From Microbulbifer yueqingensis (GTDB lineage: Bacteria; Pseudomonadota; Gammaproteobacteria; Pseudomonadales; Cellvibrionaceae): 64,000 bases of DNA. Below are positions 37,781 through 45,837 of this stretch, piece by piece (the stretch's first letter is position 1; each line of letters starts with the position of its first letter). Position numbers and translations under genes: made by a program. The notes beneath the pieces are model-generated. The model was not told the origin of the DNA. It did not search any database and saw only the letters and a list, made by a program, of their open reading frames with translations. The stretch is from assembly GCF_900100355.1 (NCBI RefSeq), contig NZ_FNFH01000001.1, forward strand, positions 262,963-326,962, in the 5' to 3' direction.

Positions 37781-38809
37781 TCAGTCCAGCACTGCCTCGG
37801 TAGCCTCTTCCTCCGGGAACGGCGGTTCCTCGTCCGCCGGCACCGTGGCCTGCTCGGGCTCCTGGCCGGCGGCGCGCACGTGAATCGGGCCGAATGCCTC
37901 GTTCTGCACCAGCTCCACCAGCGATTCCTTCACCAGCTCCATCACTGCCAGGAAAGTGACCACTACCCCGAGTCGCCCCTCTTCCACCGTAAACAGGCTC
38001 ACAAAGGGCACAAACTGGCGGTGCCGGATCCGGTCGAGGACCTGGGTCATACGCTCGCGCGTGGAGAGCTTTTCCCGTTCCACCTGGTGGCTCTCGAACA
38101 TGTCGGCACGGCGCAGCACATCCGCCAGCGCCACCAGTACTTCCTTGAGCTCCACTTCCGGATCCGGGCGGGTGATATTGCGGTCGGGGGCCTGGGCCTC
38201 AGCCTGGTGGATATCCCGCCCCATACGGGGCATTTCGTCGATATCCTCGGCCGCAGTCTTGAATCGCTCGTATTCCTGCAAACGGCGGATAAGCGCGGCG
38301 CGGGGATCCTCGCCCTCCTCCTCCTCGGCCTCCGGGGGGCGCGGCAGCAGCATGCGCGACTTGATCTCGGCCAGCATGGCCGCCATCACCAGGTACTCCG
38401 CCGCGAGCTCGAAGCGCATGGCGGTCATCATGTCCACGTAGCCCATATACTGGCGGGTGATATCGGCCACGTTGATTTCGAGGATATCGAGGTTCTGCCG
38501 GCGGATCAGGTACAGCAGCAGGTCGAGCGGGCCCTCGAAGGCCTCGAGGATCACCTCCAGGGCATCCGGCGGGATGTACAGGTCCGCCGGCAGGTCGGTG
38601 AACGCCTGCCCCTGGACCATGGCGAAGGGCATTTCCCCCTGGCGCGGATGGCCGGCCGTGGCGCCTGCCAGCGCCTCAGGGGTACCACCGCCTTCCGCGG
38701 TGTCCTCGCCGGCGCCGGGGGCAGCCTGCTGCCCCCCTTGCCGCTCTGGATCAGCCAGTTCGGCGAGTACCTGTTCCTCGGCCTCGGCTAGTAACTCTTC
38801 ACTGGACAC
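37781..38809 (-). CDS. scpA: Segregation and condensation protein A
   Basis: A 342-residue kleisin-type subunit. The core begins around residue 75 with ALEVILEAFEGPLDLLLYLI, continues RRQNLDILEINVADITRQY, and the C-terminal winged helix (RLGVVVTFLAVMELVKE) binds the SMC cap. An N-terminal 65-residue Glu/Gly/Ala-rich segment and a C-terminal acidic tail are extras. A TTG at 38833 extends the frame, but the GTG at 38807-38809 has a good AAGGTGG site. Upstream of scpB, 87 bases apart. Confidence 0.92.
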   Translation of the reverse strand: MSSEELLAEAEEQVLAELADPERQGGQQAAPGAGEDTAEGGGTPEALAGATAGHPRQGEMPFAMVQGQAFTDLPADLYIPPDALEVILEAFEGPLDLLLYLIRRQNLDILEINVADITRQYMGYVDMMTAMRFELAAEYLVMAAMLAEIKSRMLLPRPPEAEEEEGEDPRAALIRRLQEYERFKTAAEDIDEMPRMGRDIHQAEAQAPDRNITRPDPEVELKEVLVALADVLRRADMFESHQVEREKLSTRERMTQVLDRIRHRQFVPFVSLFTVEEGRLGVVVTFLAVMELVKESLVELVQNEAFGPIHVRAAGQEPEQATVPADEEPPFPEEEATEAVLD

Positions 38810-38886
38810 TCTGTCCCACCTTCGAAAACGCAAACGCAGGATTATACAACGGTACAGGCGCCTGCACCGAGGGTTTCAGCCATGGC

Positions 38887-39510
38887 TCAGGCGAATATCT
38901 CGTCGACGGAGCCGCAGCCCTCGCGGACCAGTACCGGTTCATCGCCGGTGAGGTCCACTACCGTGGTCGCCTCGAGGCCGCAGAAACCGCCATCGATCAC
39001 CAGCTCGACCTGGTGCTCGAGGGTATCGCGGATATCGTAGGGATCGGTCAGTGGCTGGGTATCACCGGGCATGATCAGGCTGCAGCTCATCAGCGGCTCT
39101 CCCAGCCGCTCCACCAGTGCCTGCACGATGGGGTTGTCCGGTACCCTCAGGCCAATAGTCTTGCGCTTGGGATGCATCAGCCGGCGGGGCACCTCGGCAG
39201 TGGCGGGCATGATAAACGTGTACGGGCCCGGCGTATGGTTTTTCAGCAGGCGAAACATCTGGTTGTCGACCTTGGCGTAGCTGGCCAGTTCCGACAGGTC
39301 GCGGCACATGAGGGTAAAGTTGTGCTTCTTGTCCAGCTGGCGCAGGGCACGGATGCGCTCCAGTGCCAGCTTCTCCCCCAACCGGCAGCCTATGGCGTAG
39401 GCCGAGTCAGTAGGGAATACGATCACCCCGCCAGCGGCGACGATATCCGCGGCCTGGTTGATCAGCCGGCCCTGAGGATTCTCCGGATGGATCTGAAAGA
39501 ACTGCGCCAC
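38887..39510 (-). CDS. yciO: YciO/YrdC-Sua5 family protein
   Basis: A 207-residue Sua5/YrdC-fold protein. VIVFPTDSAYAIGC binds nucleotide; KHNFTLMCRDLSELASYAKV, TPGPYTFIMPAT and KRKTIGLRVPDNPI are family blocks. YciO is a paralogue of the threonylcarbamoyladenosine factor TsaC; its own role is unclear. Starts with GTG at 39508-39510, sharing one base with the stop of the upstream rnm gene (TAGTG), so the two are coupled, as in yciV-yciO of E. coli. Confidence 0.92.
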   Translation of the reverse strand: MAQFFQIHPENPQGRLINQAADIVAAGGVIVFPTDSAYAIGCRLGEKLALERIRALRQLDKKHNFTLMCRDLSELASYAKVDNQMFRLLKNHTPGPYTFIMPATAEVPRRLMHPKRKTIGLRVPDNPIVQALVERLGEPLMSCSLIMPGDTQPLTDPYDIRDTLEHQVELVIDGGFCGLEATTVVDLTGDEPVLVREGCGSVDEIFA

Positions 39511-40427
39511 TATTCCCCCTTTTGACTCTGCTGCGGCGAGCCGCCGGCCCGCTTCCCGGCGCTAGTTTGCCACAGATTCCAGACCGGCTCGACGTCCGCC
39601 GGCAGGTGCACGCAGCCCAGCTCCCGCCAGGGCTGGCCGGGCTGGTGGAAGTCGCTGCCGAGTGAGCAGTGCAGCCCGGGGCCGTACTGCTCCAGCAGTC
39701 TCCGCAACTCGGCAGTCTGCACCGGGTTCTGGCGGCCGGAGAGCAGCTCCACCGCAGCGCCGCCAGACTGCTGGAACTCCGCCAGCAGGCTGCCCAGTCG
39801 GGTGCGGGTGAGGTTGTACTTGAGGGGGTGGGCGAGTACGGCTACCCCGCCGGCGGCCCGTATTGACCCGACAGTCTCAGCCAGTTCCGGCCACTCCATG
39901 CGGACGTCGCCGACCTTACCCGGCCCCAGATAGCGCTTGAAGGCCTGCTGTTCGCTCTCGACATGCCCCGCCTGCACCAGCCAGCGAGCGAAGTGGGGCC
40001 GGCCGAGAACGGCATCCCCCGCAAGCGCGCTCGCGCCGGCCAGCGCCCCGTTGAAACCGCGGCTCTCCAGTCGTGCGCCAATGCGCTCGGCGCGGGCACT
40101 GCGCAGCCTGGCGCGCAGGTGAATGGCATCGTGCAAGGCCCGTGCGCCGGGATCGACATCGAGCCCCACGACATGCACGGTACGACGCCCCCAGGCGGCG
40201 GTCAGCTCGATCCCGGCCAGTACCGTCACCCCTTCGGACTCGCCCGCGGCGCGCGCGGCAGTGACACCGGCCACAGTATCGTGATCAGTCAGGGCCAGCA
40301 GGGTAACGCCCTGCGATTTCGCCCTCGACACCAGCGCCACAGGACTTAAAATACCGTCCGAAGCTGTGCTGTGACAGTGGAGGTCCACGCTGCCGCGCAG
40401 GGCATGTGCGGGCAAGTCTGTCGCCAT
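39510..40427 (-). CDS. rnm: PHP-domain 5'-3' exoribonuclease RNase AM (YciV-like)
   Basis: A 305-residue polymerase/histidinol-phosphatase-domain protein. Metal ligands are evident: DLHCHSTASDG at about 14-24, LTDHDT at about 45, GIELTAAW at about 75, LAHPLKYN near 195 and GSDFHQPG near 255. E. coli YciV/Rnm trims 5' ends of rRNAs and degrades short RNAs. The ATG at 40427 is chosen; a longer frame to 40517 lacks homology. It is the first gene of the rnm-yciO-scpA-scpB-rluB run. Confidence 0.9.
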   Translation of the reverse strand: MATDLPAHALRGSVDLHCHSTASDGILSPVALVSRAKSQGVTLLALTDHDTVAGVTAARAAGESEGVTVLAGIELTAAWGRRTVHVVGLDVDPGARALHDAIHLRARLRSARAERIGARLESRGFNGALAGASALAGDAVLGRPHFARWLVQAGHVESEQQAFKRYLGPGKVGDVRMEWPELAETVGSIRAAGGVAVLAHPLKYNLTRTRLGSLLAEFQQSGGAAVELLSGRQNPVQTAELRRLLEQYGPGLHCSLGSDFHQPGQPWRELGCVHLPADVEPVWNLWQTSAGKRAGGSPQQSQKGE

Positions 40428-40704
40428 GTAAACTCTCTCGGCCGAATGCGGCTGGCCGGGCGGCGCGGCTTCCCGGCAGGGAACCATTACCCGGCACCGC
40501 TGTCTCACCTGATTCAAGTTGCGCCCGGCTATGCCGGGAGCGAGGACGGGCCGAGAAGGATAGGCTGCGACCCATTGGTCCCGGAACGGGACCGGACACC
40601 AGCCGGCACGCCGCCACCGACCCGGGGCGGTTTATCCGGCCGGCAGGCTGTGTTTACTGCAGGAACTGCAGCAGCTTGTCGTGGCATTATCACCGGAACC
40701 GAGC
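40428..40704. other. Divergent intergenic region rnm/VC0807-family gene
   Basis: A 277-base gap that should hold promoters for both directions. I see only a short GC-rich dyad near 40527-40545 (GCCCGGC/GCCGGG) and no convincing -35/-10 pair. No gene is supported. Confidence 0.4.
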
Positions 40705-41442
40705 ATGACCGAAACCAAGCCGACCAGTCCAGCCACCGCCGAGCGGCCCGCGACCGATAAGCCGCAGCGGGAAAGCCTGCTCGCCAACCTGTTGCTGAAC
40801 ATCGTCATCCCCACTGTCATCCTGACCAAACTGTCCGGTGATGACTGGCTGGGCACCAAGTGGGCGATCGTGGTGGCCCTGGCTTTCCCTCTCGCCTACG
40901 GCGCGCGCGACCTGATGCGCTCAGGCAAGGTTAACTTCTTCTCCGCCCTTGGCGTGATCAGCATCCTGTTGACCGGCGGCATCAGCCTGCTGGAACTGGA
41001 TGCCAAGTACATCGCCATCAAGGAAGCGGCCATCCCGGGCCTGCTGGGTGTGGCCACCGTGGCGTCACTCTACACGCCCTGGCCACTGGTAAAGACCCTG
41101 CTGTACAACGACCGGGTACTGGACACCGGCAAGATAGCCGAAGCTCTCGCCGGCAAAGGTAACGAGAGCGCCTTCGAGCGTACCCTGCGGCAGGCTTCCT
41201 GGATGATCGCCGGATCCTTTTTCCTGTCATCGACGCTCAATTACATTCTCGCCAAGGTACTGCTGCAAAGCCCGCCCGGCACCGAGGCCTTCAATGCAGA
41301 ACTTGGCAAGATGACCGCGCTCAGCTTTCCGGTGATCGCACTGCCTGCGACCGTCATACTGATGCTGGTATTGTTTTTCCTGTTTCGCCGGATCGGCAAG
41401 CTGACCGGCCTGAAGCTTGAAGAAATCGTGACTCAGCAGTAA
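40705..41442 (+). CDS. VC0807-family inner membrane protein
   Basis: A 245-residue protein with a polar Thr/Pro/Ala-rich N-terminus (1-22) and about six hydrophobic helices: [20 protein letters not shown], a second with [36 protein letters not shown], and two strongly hydrophobic C-terminal helices. It resembles the uncharacterised VC0807 family. Position before yciI is where Pseudomonas-type genomes often carry the septation/membrane protein YciB (IspZ); whether it does the same job is unknown. The ATG at 40705 is preferred to a GTG at 40681 without a ribosome binding site. Confidence 0.75.
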   Translation: MTETKPTSPATAERPATDKPQRESLLANLLLNIVIPTVILTKLSGDDWLGTKWAIVVALAFPLAYGARDLMRSGKVNFFSALGVISILLTGGISLLELDAKYIAIKEAAIPGLLGVATVASLYTPWPLVKTLLYNDRVLDTGKIAEALAGKGNESAFERTLRQASWMIAGSFFLSSTLNYILAKVLLQSPPGTEAFNAELGKMTALSFPVIALPATVILMLVLFFLFRRIGKLTGLKLEEIVTQQ

Positions 41443-41489
41443 CCAGAAATTCCAATAACTTATTCGCACAGACAAGGGCACACTCACGC

Positions 41490-41789
41490 ATGTGGTACGC
41501 AATTATCAGCGAGGACGTCGCCAACAGCCTCGACAAGCGCAAGAGCGCGAGGCCCGAGCACCTGGCACGACTCAACCGCCTCAAAGAGGAAGGCCGCCTG
41601 CTGATCGCCGGCCCCTGCCCGGCGGTCGACAGCGAGGACCCGGGTGACGCCGGTTTTACCGGCAGCCTGGTAGTGGCCGAATTCCCCTCACTGGAGGAGG
41701 CCCGGGCCTGGGCAGATGCGGATCCTTTTGTCGCCGCCGGGGTCTATGCGTCCGTGACAGTAAAGCCATACAAGCTGGTGCTCCCCTGA
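41490..41789 (+). CDS. yciI: YciI-like protein
   Basis: A 99-residue protein of the YciI/YCII ferredoxin-like fold: [17 protein letters not shown] at the start, [22 protein letters not shown] with the conserved His, [19 protein letters not shown] and [18 protein letters not shown]. Members are soluble and of uncertain function, possibly small-molecule lactone or dienelactone chemistry. Follows the VC0807-family gene by 47 bases, a conserved neighbourhood. Confidence 0.93.
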   Translation: MWYAIISEDVANSLDKRKSARPEHLARLNRLKEEGRLLIAGPCPAVDSEDPGDAGFTGSLVVAEFPSLEEARAWADADPFVAAGVYASVTVKPYKLVLP

Positions 41790-41850
41790 GCGCCGGCGAC
41801 GATTAAAACAACTTTGAAATTCACACTCCGATAAAAACAGCTTTAGCAGA

Positions 41851-42537
41851 ATGATGAAATCCTTGACCAGTCTCTCGGCAGCAGTCCTGCTCGCCATCAG
41901 TATTCCCGCTGCGGCCCAGAGCGGCAGCACCCGTTACATTACCGACCAGCTGCACGTACCCATGCGTTCCGGCAAGGGTAACGAGTTCCGTATCCTGCAC
42001 CGCGGCCTGCCCAGCGGCACCAAGCTGACTCTGCTCGAGGACGCCCCTGACGACGGCTGGTCGCGGGTGCGCACCCCGGGTGGCGAAGAGGGCTGGGTAC
42101 GCCGCCAGTACCTGGTAAGCGACCCGGTGGCATCCATCAAACTGCAACGCGCCGAGGCCAACCTCGAGCGTTTCGAGAAAATGGAGGGCAACCTGGGTGG
42201 CGAGGTGCGGCGCCTGGAGGCCGAGAACCAGAAACTGGAAACGGCCCTGGACGCGCAAAAGCTGAAGTCCGCCCAACTGGCCGATGAACTGAAAGAACTG
42301 AAAAGGCTGTCCGCCGACGCCGTGGCGCTCAACCAGCGTCACCAGAAGCTGCTCAACCAGCACGAACTGCTCAAGCAGGAGCAGGTCATGGCCGAGGCCG
42401 AGATCCAGCGCCTGTCCGGCAGCGACACCCAGAAATGGTACATGTACGGTGCCTTCTCCGTAGGACTCGGTGCTATTCTGGCGATGATTGCCCCGCACCT
42501 GCGCCCGCGCCGGCGCCGCTCTGAATGGGCCAACTGA
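41851..42537 (+). CDS. Membrane-anchored SH3-domain protein (YgiM/TIGR04211 type)
   Basis: A 228-residue protein with a signal peptide (1-23, AAAQ), a bacterial SH3 domain (about 25-92; YITDQLHVPMRSGKGNEFRI to GWVRRQYL), a coiled coil (about 95-185) and a C-terminal transmembrane helix (about 197-215) ending in a basic cytoplasmic RPRRRRSEW tail. This matches the YgiM family, thought to bind cell wall in the periplasm while anchored to the inner membrane. The two ATGs at the start are adjacent; the first is used. Role not established. Confidence 0.88.
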   Translation: MMKSLTSLSAAVLLAISIPAAAQSGSTRYITDQLHVPMRSGKGNEFRILHRGLPSGTKLTLLEDAPDDGWSRVRTPGGEEGWVRRQYLVSDPVASIKLQRAEANLERFEKMEGNLGGEVRRLEAENQKLETALDAQKLKSAQLADELKELKRLSADAVALNQRHQKLLNQHELLKQEQVMAEAEIQRLSGSDTQKWYMYGAFSVGLGAILAMIAPHLRPRRRRSEWAN

Positions 42538-42562
42538 GAGCGGGCCAACTGACGTGACCCCA

Positions 42563-42582
42563 CGGGCCCCTGGCGGGGCCCG
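42563..42582. other. Strong 8-bp hairpin between the SH3 gene and the cyclophilin
   Basis: CGGGCCCC and GGGGCCCG form a perfect stem with a 4-base TGGC loop at 42563-42582. There is no T-run, so it is either a weak terminator or intercistronic RNA structure. Confidence 0.4.
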
Positions 42583-42607
42583 CTACCAACCAAGGAGCAA
42601 GGTTGTC

Positions 42608-43201
42608 ATGCTAATAAGAAAAGTCGCCGCCGCCCTGTTCGCAGGCCTGCTGGCCGTGGGCGCCCATGCCGGCGAAAACCGCCCCCAGGTCGAACTGAAG
42701 ACCGATCTCGGCACCGTCCGCATAGAGCTCTACGCGGACAGAGCCCCTGCCACCGTGGAAAACTTCCTGCAGTATGTCGACAGCGGCTTTTATGACGGCG
42801 TCATCTTCCACCGGGTAATCCCCGGCTTCATGGCCCAGACGGGGGGTCACACGTTCGATTTCCAGGAGAAGGAGACCCGGGAGCCGGTGGTCAATGAGTC
42901 CGACAATGGACTGCAAAATGTGCGCGGCACCCTGGCTATGGCGCGCACCGAGGAGCCGGACAGCGCCACCTCGCAGTTCTACATCAACTACGGGGACAAC
43001 AGGCGCCTCGATGGCAGCGCGGACAAGCCGGGATACACTGTGTTCGGCAGGGTCATCGACGGCATGGAAGTGGTGGACCGGATCGGCGAAGAGCCCCGCG
43101 GCCTCTACCGCGCCTTCCCCGACGCCCCCAATACACCAGTGCGCATCCTCGAAGCCCGGCGGGTGGAAGCCGGCGAAGTGGCCAGCAAAGAGGAGGAGTG
43201 A
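42608..43201 (+). CDS. Periplasmic cyclophilin-type peptidyl-prolyl isomerase
   Basis: A 197-residue protein with a signal peptide (about 1-21, AHA-G) and a cyclophilin domain (about 25-185): VENFLQYVDSGFYDGVIFHR has the catalytic Arg region, followed by PGFMAQTGG, GTLAMARTEEPDSATSQFYIN and GYTVFGRVIDGMEVVD. It resembles PpiA and would speed proline isomerisation in envelope proteins. The ATG at 42608 is chosen with AAGG upstream; the frame extends into the preceding gene. Followed after three bases by pdxJ. Confidence 0.93.
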   Translation: MLIRKVAAALFAGLLAVGAHAGENRPQVELKTDLGTVRIELYADRAPATVENFLQYVDSGFYDGVIFHRVIPGFMAQTGGHTFDFQEKETREPVVNESDNGLQNVRGTLAMARTEEPDSATSQFYINYGDNRRLDGSADKPGYTVFGRVIDGMEVVDRIGEEPRGLYRAFPDAPNTPVRILEARRVEAGEVASKEEE

Positions 43202-43204
43202 CCG

Positions 43205-43963
43205 TTGATCGATCTCAGCGTGAATCTCAACAAAATCGCCCTGATCCGCAACTCCCGCGAGGGTAACTACCCGGACGTGGTGGCCCATGGCCGCACCTGC
43301 CTCGACGCCGGTGCCCAGGGCCTGACAGTGCATCCTCGCCCGGACCAGCGCCATATCCGCCCCGGCGATGTGCGCGACCTGGCAGGACTCTGCCGTCCGG
43401 TGGAGGGAGTCGAGTTCAACGTGGAGGGCAACCCCTTCGCCGGCCCCATGGGCGACTACCCCGGGCTCCTGCCACTGGTGATGGAGACCCTGCCCGACCA
43501 GTGCACCCTGGTACCGGACAGCAATGACCAGCTCACGTCAGACCACGGCTTCGACCTGAAGCGGGACGGCGACCGCCTGGAGCCGATCATCGCCCGCCTG
43601 CGCGAAGCGAATATCCGCGTGAGCCTGTTCATGGACCCGGACCTTGAGCAGATTGGCCTGGCACGCGAAGTGGGCGCCGACCGCATCGAGCTCTACACCG
43701 GTCCCTATGCCGATGCCGTCGCCCGGCAGAGCCCGGAGGTGGAGAGCATTTTCGCGGCGCACTGCGCCGCTGCAGAGCATGCGCTGCAACTGGGGCTGGG
43801 TGTGAATGCCGGCCATGACCTGAACCTCATCAACCTGCCGCGCTACCGCACCCTCCCGGGGCTGCAAGAGGTTTCCATCGGCCACGCGCTCACTGTTGAC
43901 GCCATCGCCATGGGCCTCGGCAACGCGGTAAATGCCTACCTGAACTGCCTCGCCGGCAACTGA
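43205..43963 (+). CDS. pdxJ: Pyridoxine 5'-phosphate synthase, Bacteroidetes-like lineage
   Basis: A 252-residue TIM-barrel enzyme of vitamin B6 synthesis, condensing 1-deoxyxylulose 5-phosphate and 3-amino-2-oxopropyl phosphate. Segments LSVNLNKIALIRNSR, GLTVHPRPDQRHIR, VEFNVEGNP, CTLVPDSNDQLTSDHG and GVNAGHDLNLINL resemble Bacteroidetes PdxJ more than the E. coli form, which has VNIDHIA at the first motif. Start is TTG at 43205 with GAGGAG six bases before. It is not next to recO, the usual gammaproteobacterial neighbour, but overlaps a DUF2520 gene. May be a laterally acquired or second pdxJ. Confidence 0.9.
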   Translation: MIDLSVNLNKIALIRNSREGNYPDVVAHGRTCLDAGAQGLTVHPRPDQRHIRPGDVRDLAGLCRPVEGVEFNVEGNPFAGPMGDYPGLLPLVMETLPDQCTLVPDSNDQLTSDHGFDLKRDGDRLEPIIARLREANIRVSLFMDPDLEQIGLAREVGADRIELYTGPYADAVARQSPEVESIFAAHCAAAEHALQLGLGVNAGHDLNLINLPRYRTLPGLQEVSIGHALTVDAIAMGLGNAVNAYLNCLAGN

Positions 43964-44847
43964 TGCGCACACTGAATATCATCGGCGCCGGCAAGCTGGG
44001 CCGGACCCTGGGACGTCTCTGGCAGGAGCGCGGGGTATTCCGGGTCGGCGCAATCTGCAACAGCTCCGTCGCCAGCGCAGATGAGGCGGCACGCTTTATC
44101 GGCGCCGACCACACCGGCGCCCTGCCCCGGGCCTGCCCTGCCATCGCGGAAATGCCCGCCGCCGATTACTGGTTGGTAGGCACTGGCGACAGCCGGATTC
44201 CGGCAGCCGCCCGGGAACTGGGAGAGCGGCTACAGGGCACAAACAGCACCGTCTTCCACTGCAGCGGGGCCCTGGGCTCCACGGTATTATCCCCCTGCCG
44301 CCCTGCCGCGCTGGCCAGTGCCCACCCGGTGCACAGTTTTGCCACCCCCGAGCAGTCGCTGCGCTCCCTCGCCGGCAGCACCGTGGCTCTCGAGGGAGAC
44401 GAGCAGGCAGTCGGCGACCTGCGCGAGGCTTTCTCCGCACTGGAGTGCCGCACGCTGGAGCTTGCCGGCACCGATAAGCCCCTCTACCACGCCGCCTCAG
44501 TACTGGCCTGCAATTACCTCACCGCGCTGCTGGACCTGAGCCTGCGCGCCTATGCGGCGGCCGGCATCGAGCGACACCAGGCGCTGGAAATGCTGGGCCC
44601 CATCGTCACCCAGACCCTGGCCAACAACCTGCGTCTTGGCCCCGAGGCGGCCCTGACCGGCCCCATCGCCCGGGGCGACCTGGAGACGGTGGCTGCCCAC
44701 CTGTCCGCACTGGAAACCACTGATCCCACCCTGCTGAGTTGCTATCGGGAGCTGGGGCGCGCCTGCGTGGAACTGGCCGGGCGACGGGGCCTCGACCGCG
44801 AGGCGGCAGCCAGACTGGAACAACTCTTGAGCGAACCCAACCATTGA
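43963..44847 (+). CDS. Rossmann-fold DUF2520 family oxidoreductase-like protein
   Basis: A 294-residue protein. LNIIGAGKLGRTLGRLW at 4-20 is a dinucleotide-binding GxGxxG loop; FHCSGALGSTVL near 107, SAHPVHSFATPEQSL near 125 and YHAASVLACNYLTALLD near 185 are DUF2520 blocks with a helical C-terminal dimerisation domain. Related to F420/NADP reductase and pyrroline-carboxylate reductase folds, but substrate unknown. The ATG overlaps the pdxJ stop (TGATG), so a B6-related or general role is possible; this is inference. Confidence 0.85.
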   Translation: MRTLNIIGAGKLGRTLGRLWQERGVFRVGAICNSSVASADEAARFIGADHTGALPRACPAIAEMPAADYWLVGTGDSRIPAAARELGERLQGTNSTVFHCSGALGSTVLSPCRPAALASAHPVHSFATPEQSLRSLAGSTVALEGDEQAVGDLREAFSALECRTLELAGTDKPLYHAASVLACNYLTALLDLSLRAYAAAGIERHQALEMLGPIVTQTLANNLRLGPEAALTGPIARGDLETVAAHLSALETTDPTLLSCYRELGRACVELAGRRGLDREAAARLEQLLSEPNH

Positions 44848-45623
44848 AAGACTCCCCCGAATACCTGCAGAAGCGCGCCTTCTTCGACAGCCTGCTGACG
44901 ATTTACGGACGCAAGCCCGTGCTCGAGGCACTGGAGGATTTTTCCCTGCCCGTGCACAAGCTGCATCTCGCCGACAGCAACCGGCGCGACCAGGTTATAA
45001 CCCGTATCGAGCAGCTGGCACTCGAGCGACAGATCGAGGTAGCCCACCACGACCGCAAGTCACTCTCCCGCATTTCCCGGAATGCACGCCAGGACCAGGG
45101 GGTCGCGCTCGACCTGGCGCCGCCGCTGTATGGCTCGGCCAGTGCGTTCCTGCACGACGCAGCCAGCGCGGGTAAGAATTACGAGCTGCTGGCCCTGGAC
45201 GGCATCACCAACCCCCAGAACCTGGGCATGATCATCCGCTCGGCCTGCGCCGGTGGCATCGACGGCATCATCCTGCCGCGCAAGGGCTGCGCCCAGATAG
45301 ACCCGCTGGTGATAAAGGCCAGCACCGGTACACTGTTCAAGACCCGCCTGCTGCGCTGTGGCGACCTCGCGCCCACCCTGGCGCAGTTCCGCGAACGGGG
45401 CGCGCGCGTGTACGGCCTCTCCTCCCACGCACGCGAGACCCTGGCCAGCATCGGTACCGGGAAGCCGACGGTATTCGTACTCGGCAACGAGACCCACGGT
45501 GTCAGCAAGAGCGCAGCCGAGCAGTGCAGTGACAGCCTGCGCATCCCGATGCACAACGATGTCGAAAGCCTGAATGTGGCGGTTACCGCCGCGCTGATCT
45601 GTTTCCGCCACCAGCTGGGCTGA
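44844..45623 (+). CDS. TrmH/SpoU-family RNA 2'-O-ribose methyltransferase
   Basis: A 259-residue enzyme with an N-terminal RNA-binding substrate domain (about 15-90; YGRKPVLEAL) and a SPOUT domain with motif 1 ITNPQNLGMIIRSA (about 120), motif 2 VFVLGNETHGVS (about 210) and motif 3 RIPMHNDVESLNVAVTAAL (about 232), forming the trefoil-knot SAM site. Likely modifies rRNA or tRNA ribose; target not readable. Start is TTG at 44844, overlapping the DUF2520 stop (TTGA). Third gene of a coupled pdxJ group. Confidence 0.9.
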   Translation: MKDSPEYLQKRAFFDSLLTIYGRKPVLEALEDFSLPVHKLHLADSNRRDQVITRIEQLALERQIEVAHHDRKSLSRISRNARQDQGVALDLAPPLYGSASAFLHDAASAGKNYELLALDGITNPQNLGMIIRSACAGGIDGIILPRKGCAQIDPLVIKASTGTLFKTRLLRCGDLAPTLAQFRERGARVYGLSSHARETLASIGTGKPTVFVLGNETHGVSKSAAEQCSDSLRIPMHNDVESLNVAVTAALICFRHQLG

Positions 45624-45770
45624 TCGCCGCCGGGGCCCTCACCGGATTGGGCCGCCGGCGCCCGCTTCCCTCCCCCAGCGCGTCGATCATTCAGAAGAAT
45701 GTATTCTCGCGCCAATTTCTTGGATAAAAGTCGCGACTGGGCTAAATATCCCAGAGGCGCCGCATAAACC

Positions 45771-45784
45771 GGGAAAGTTTTCCC
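45771..45784. other. Short palindrome upstream of the OmpA-family gene
   Basis: GGGAAA-GT-TTTCCC at 45771-45784, preceded by CTGGG/CCCAG at about 45737-45753. These are dyads in the 214-base region before the OmpA gene and could be operator or leader structure. No clean promoter was identified. Confidence 0.3.
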
Positions 45785-45837
45785 AGTTGTGCATCGCGCA
45801 AGGAACGACACCTATAACATCCACAAGGAAGTCACCG

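Noticed and set aside
45624-45665. Imperfect GC-rich stem after the SpoU gene as a terminator
   Set aside because: It has an internal loop and no T-run.
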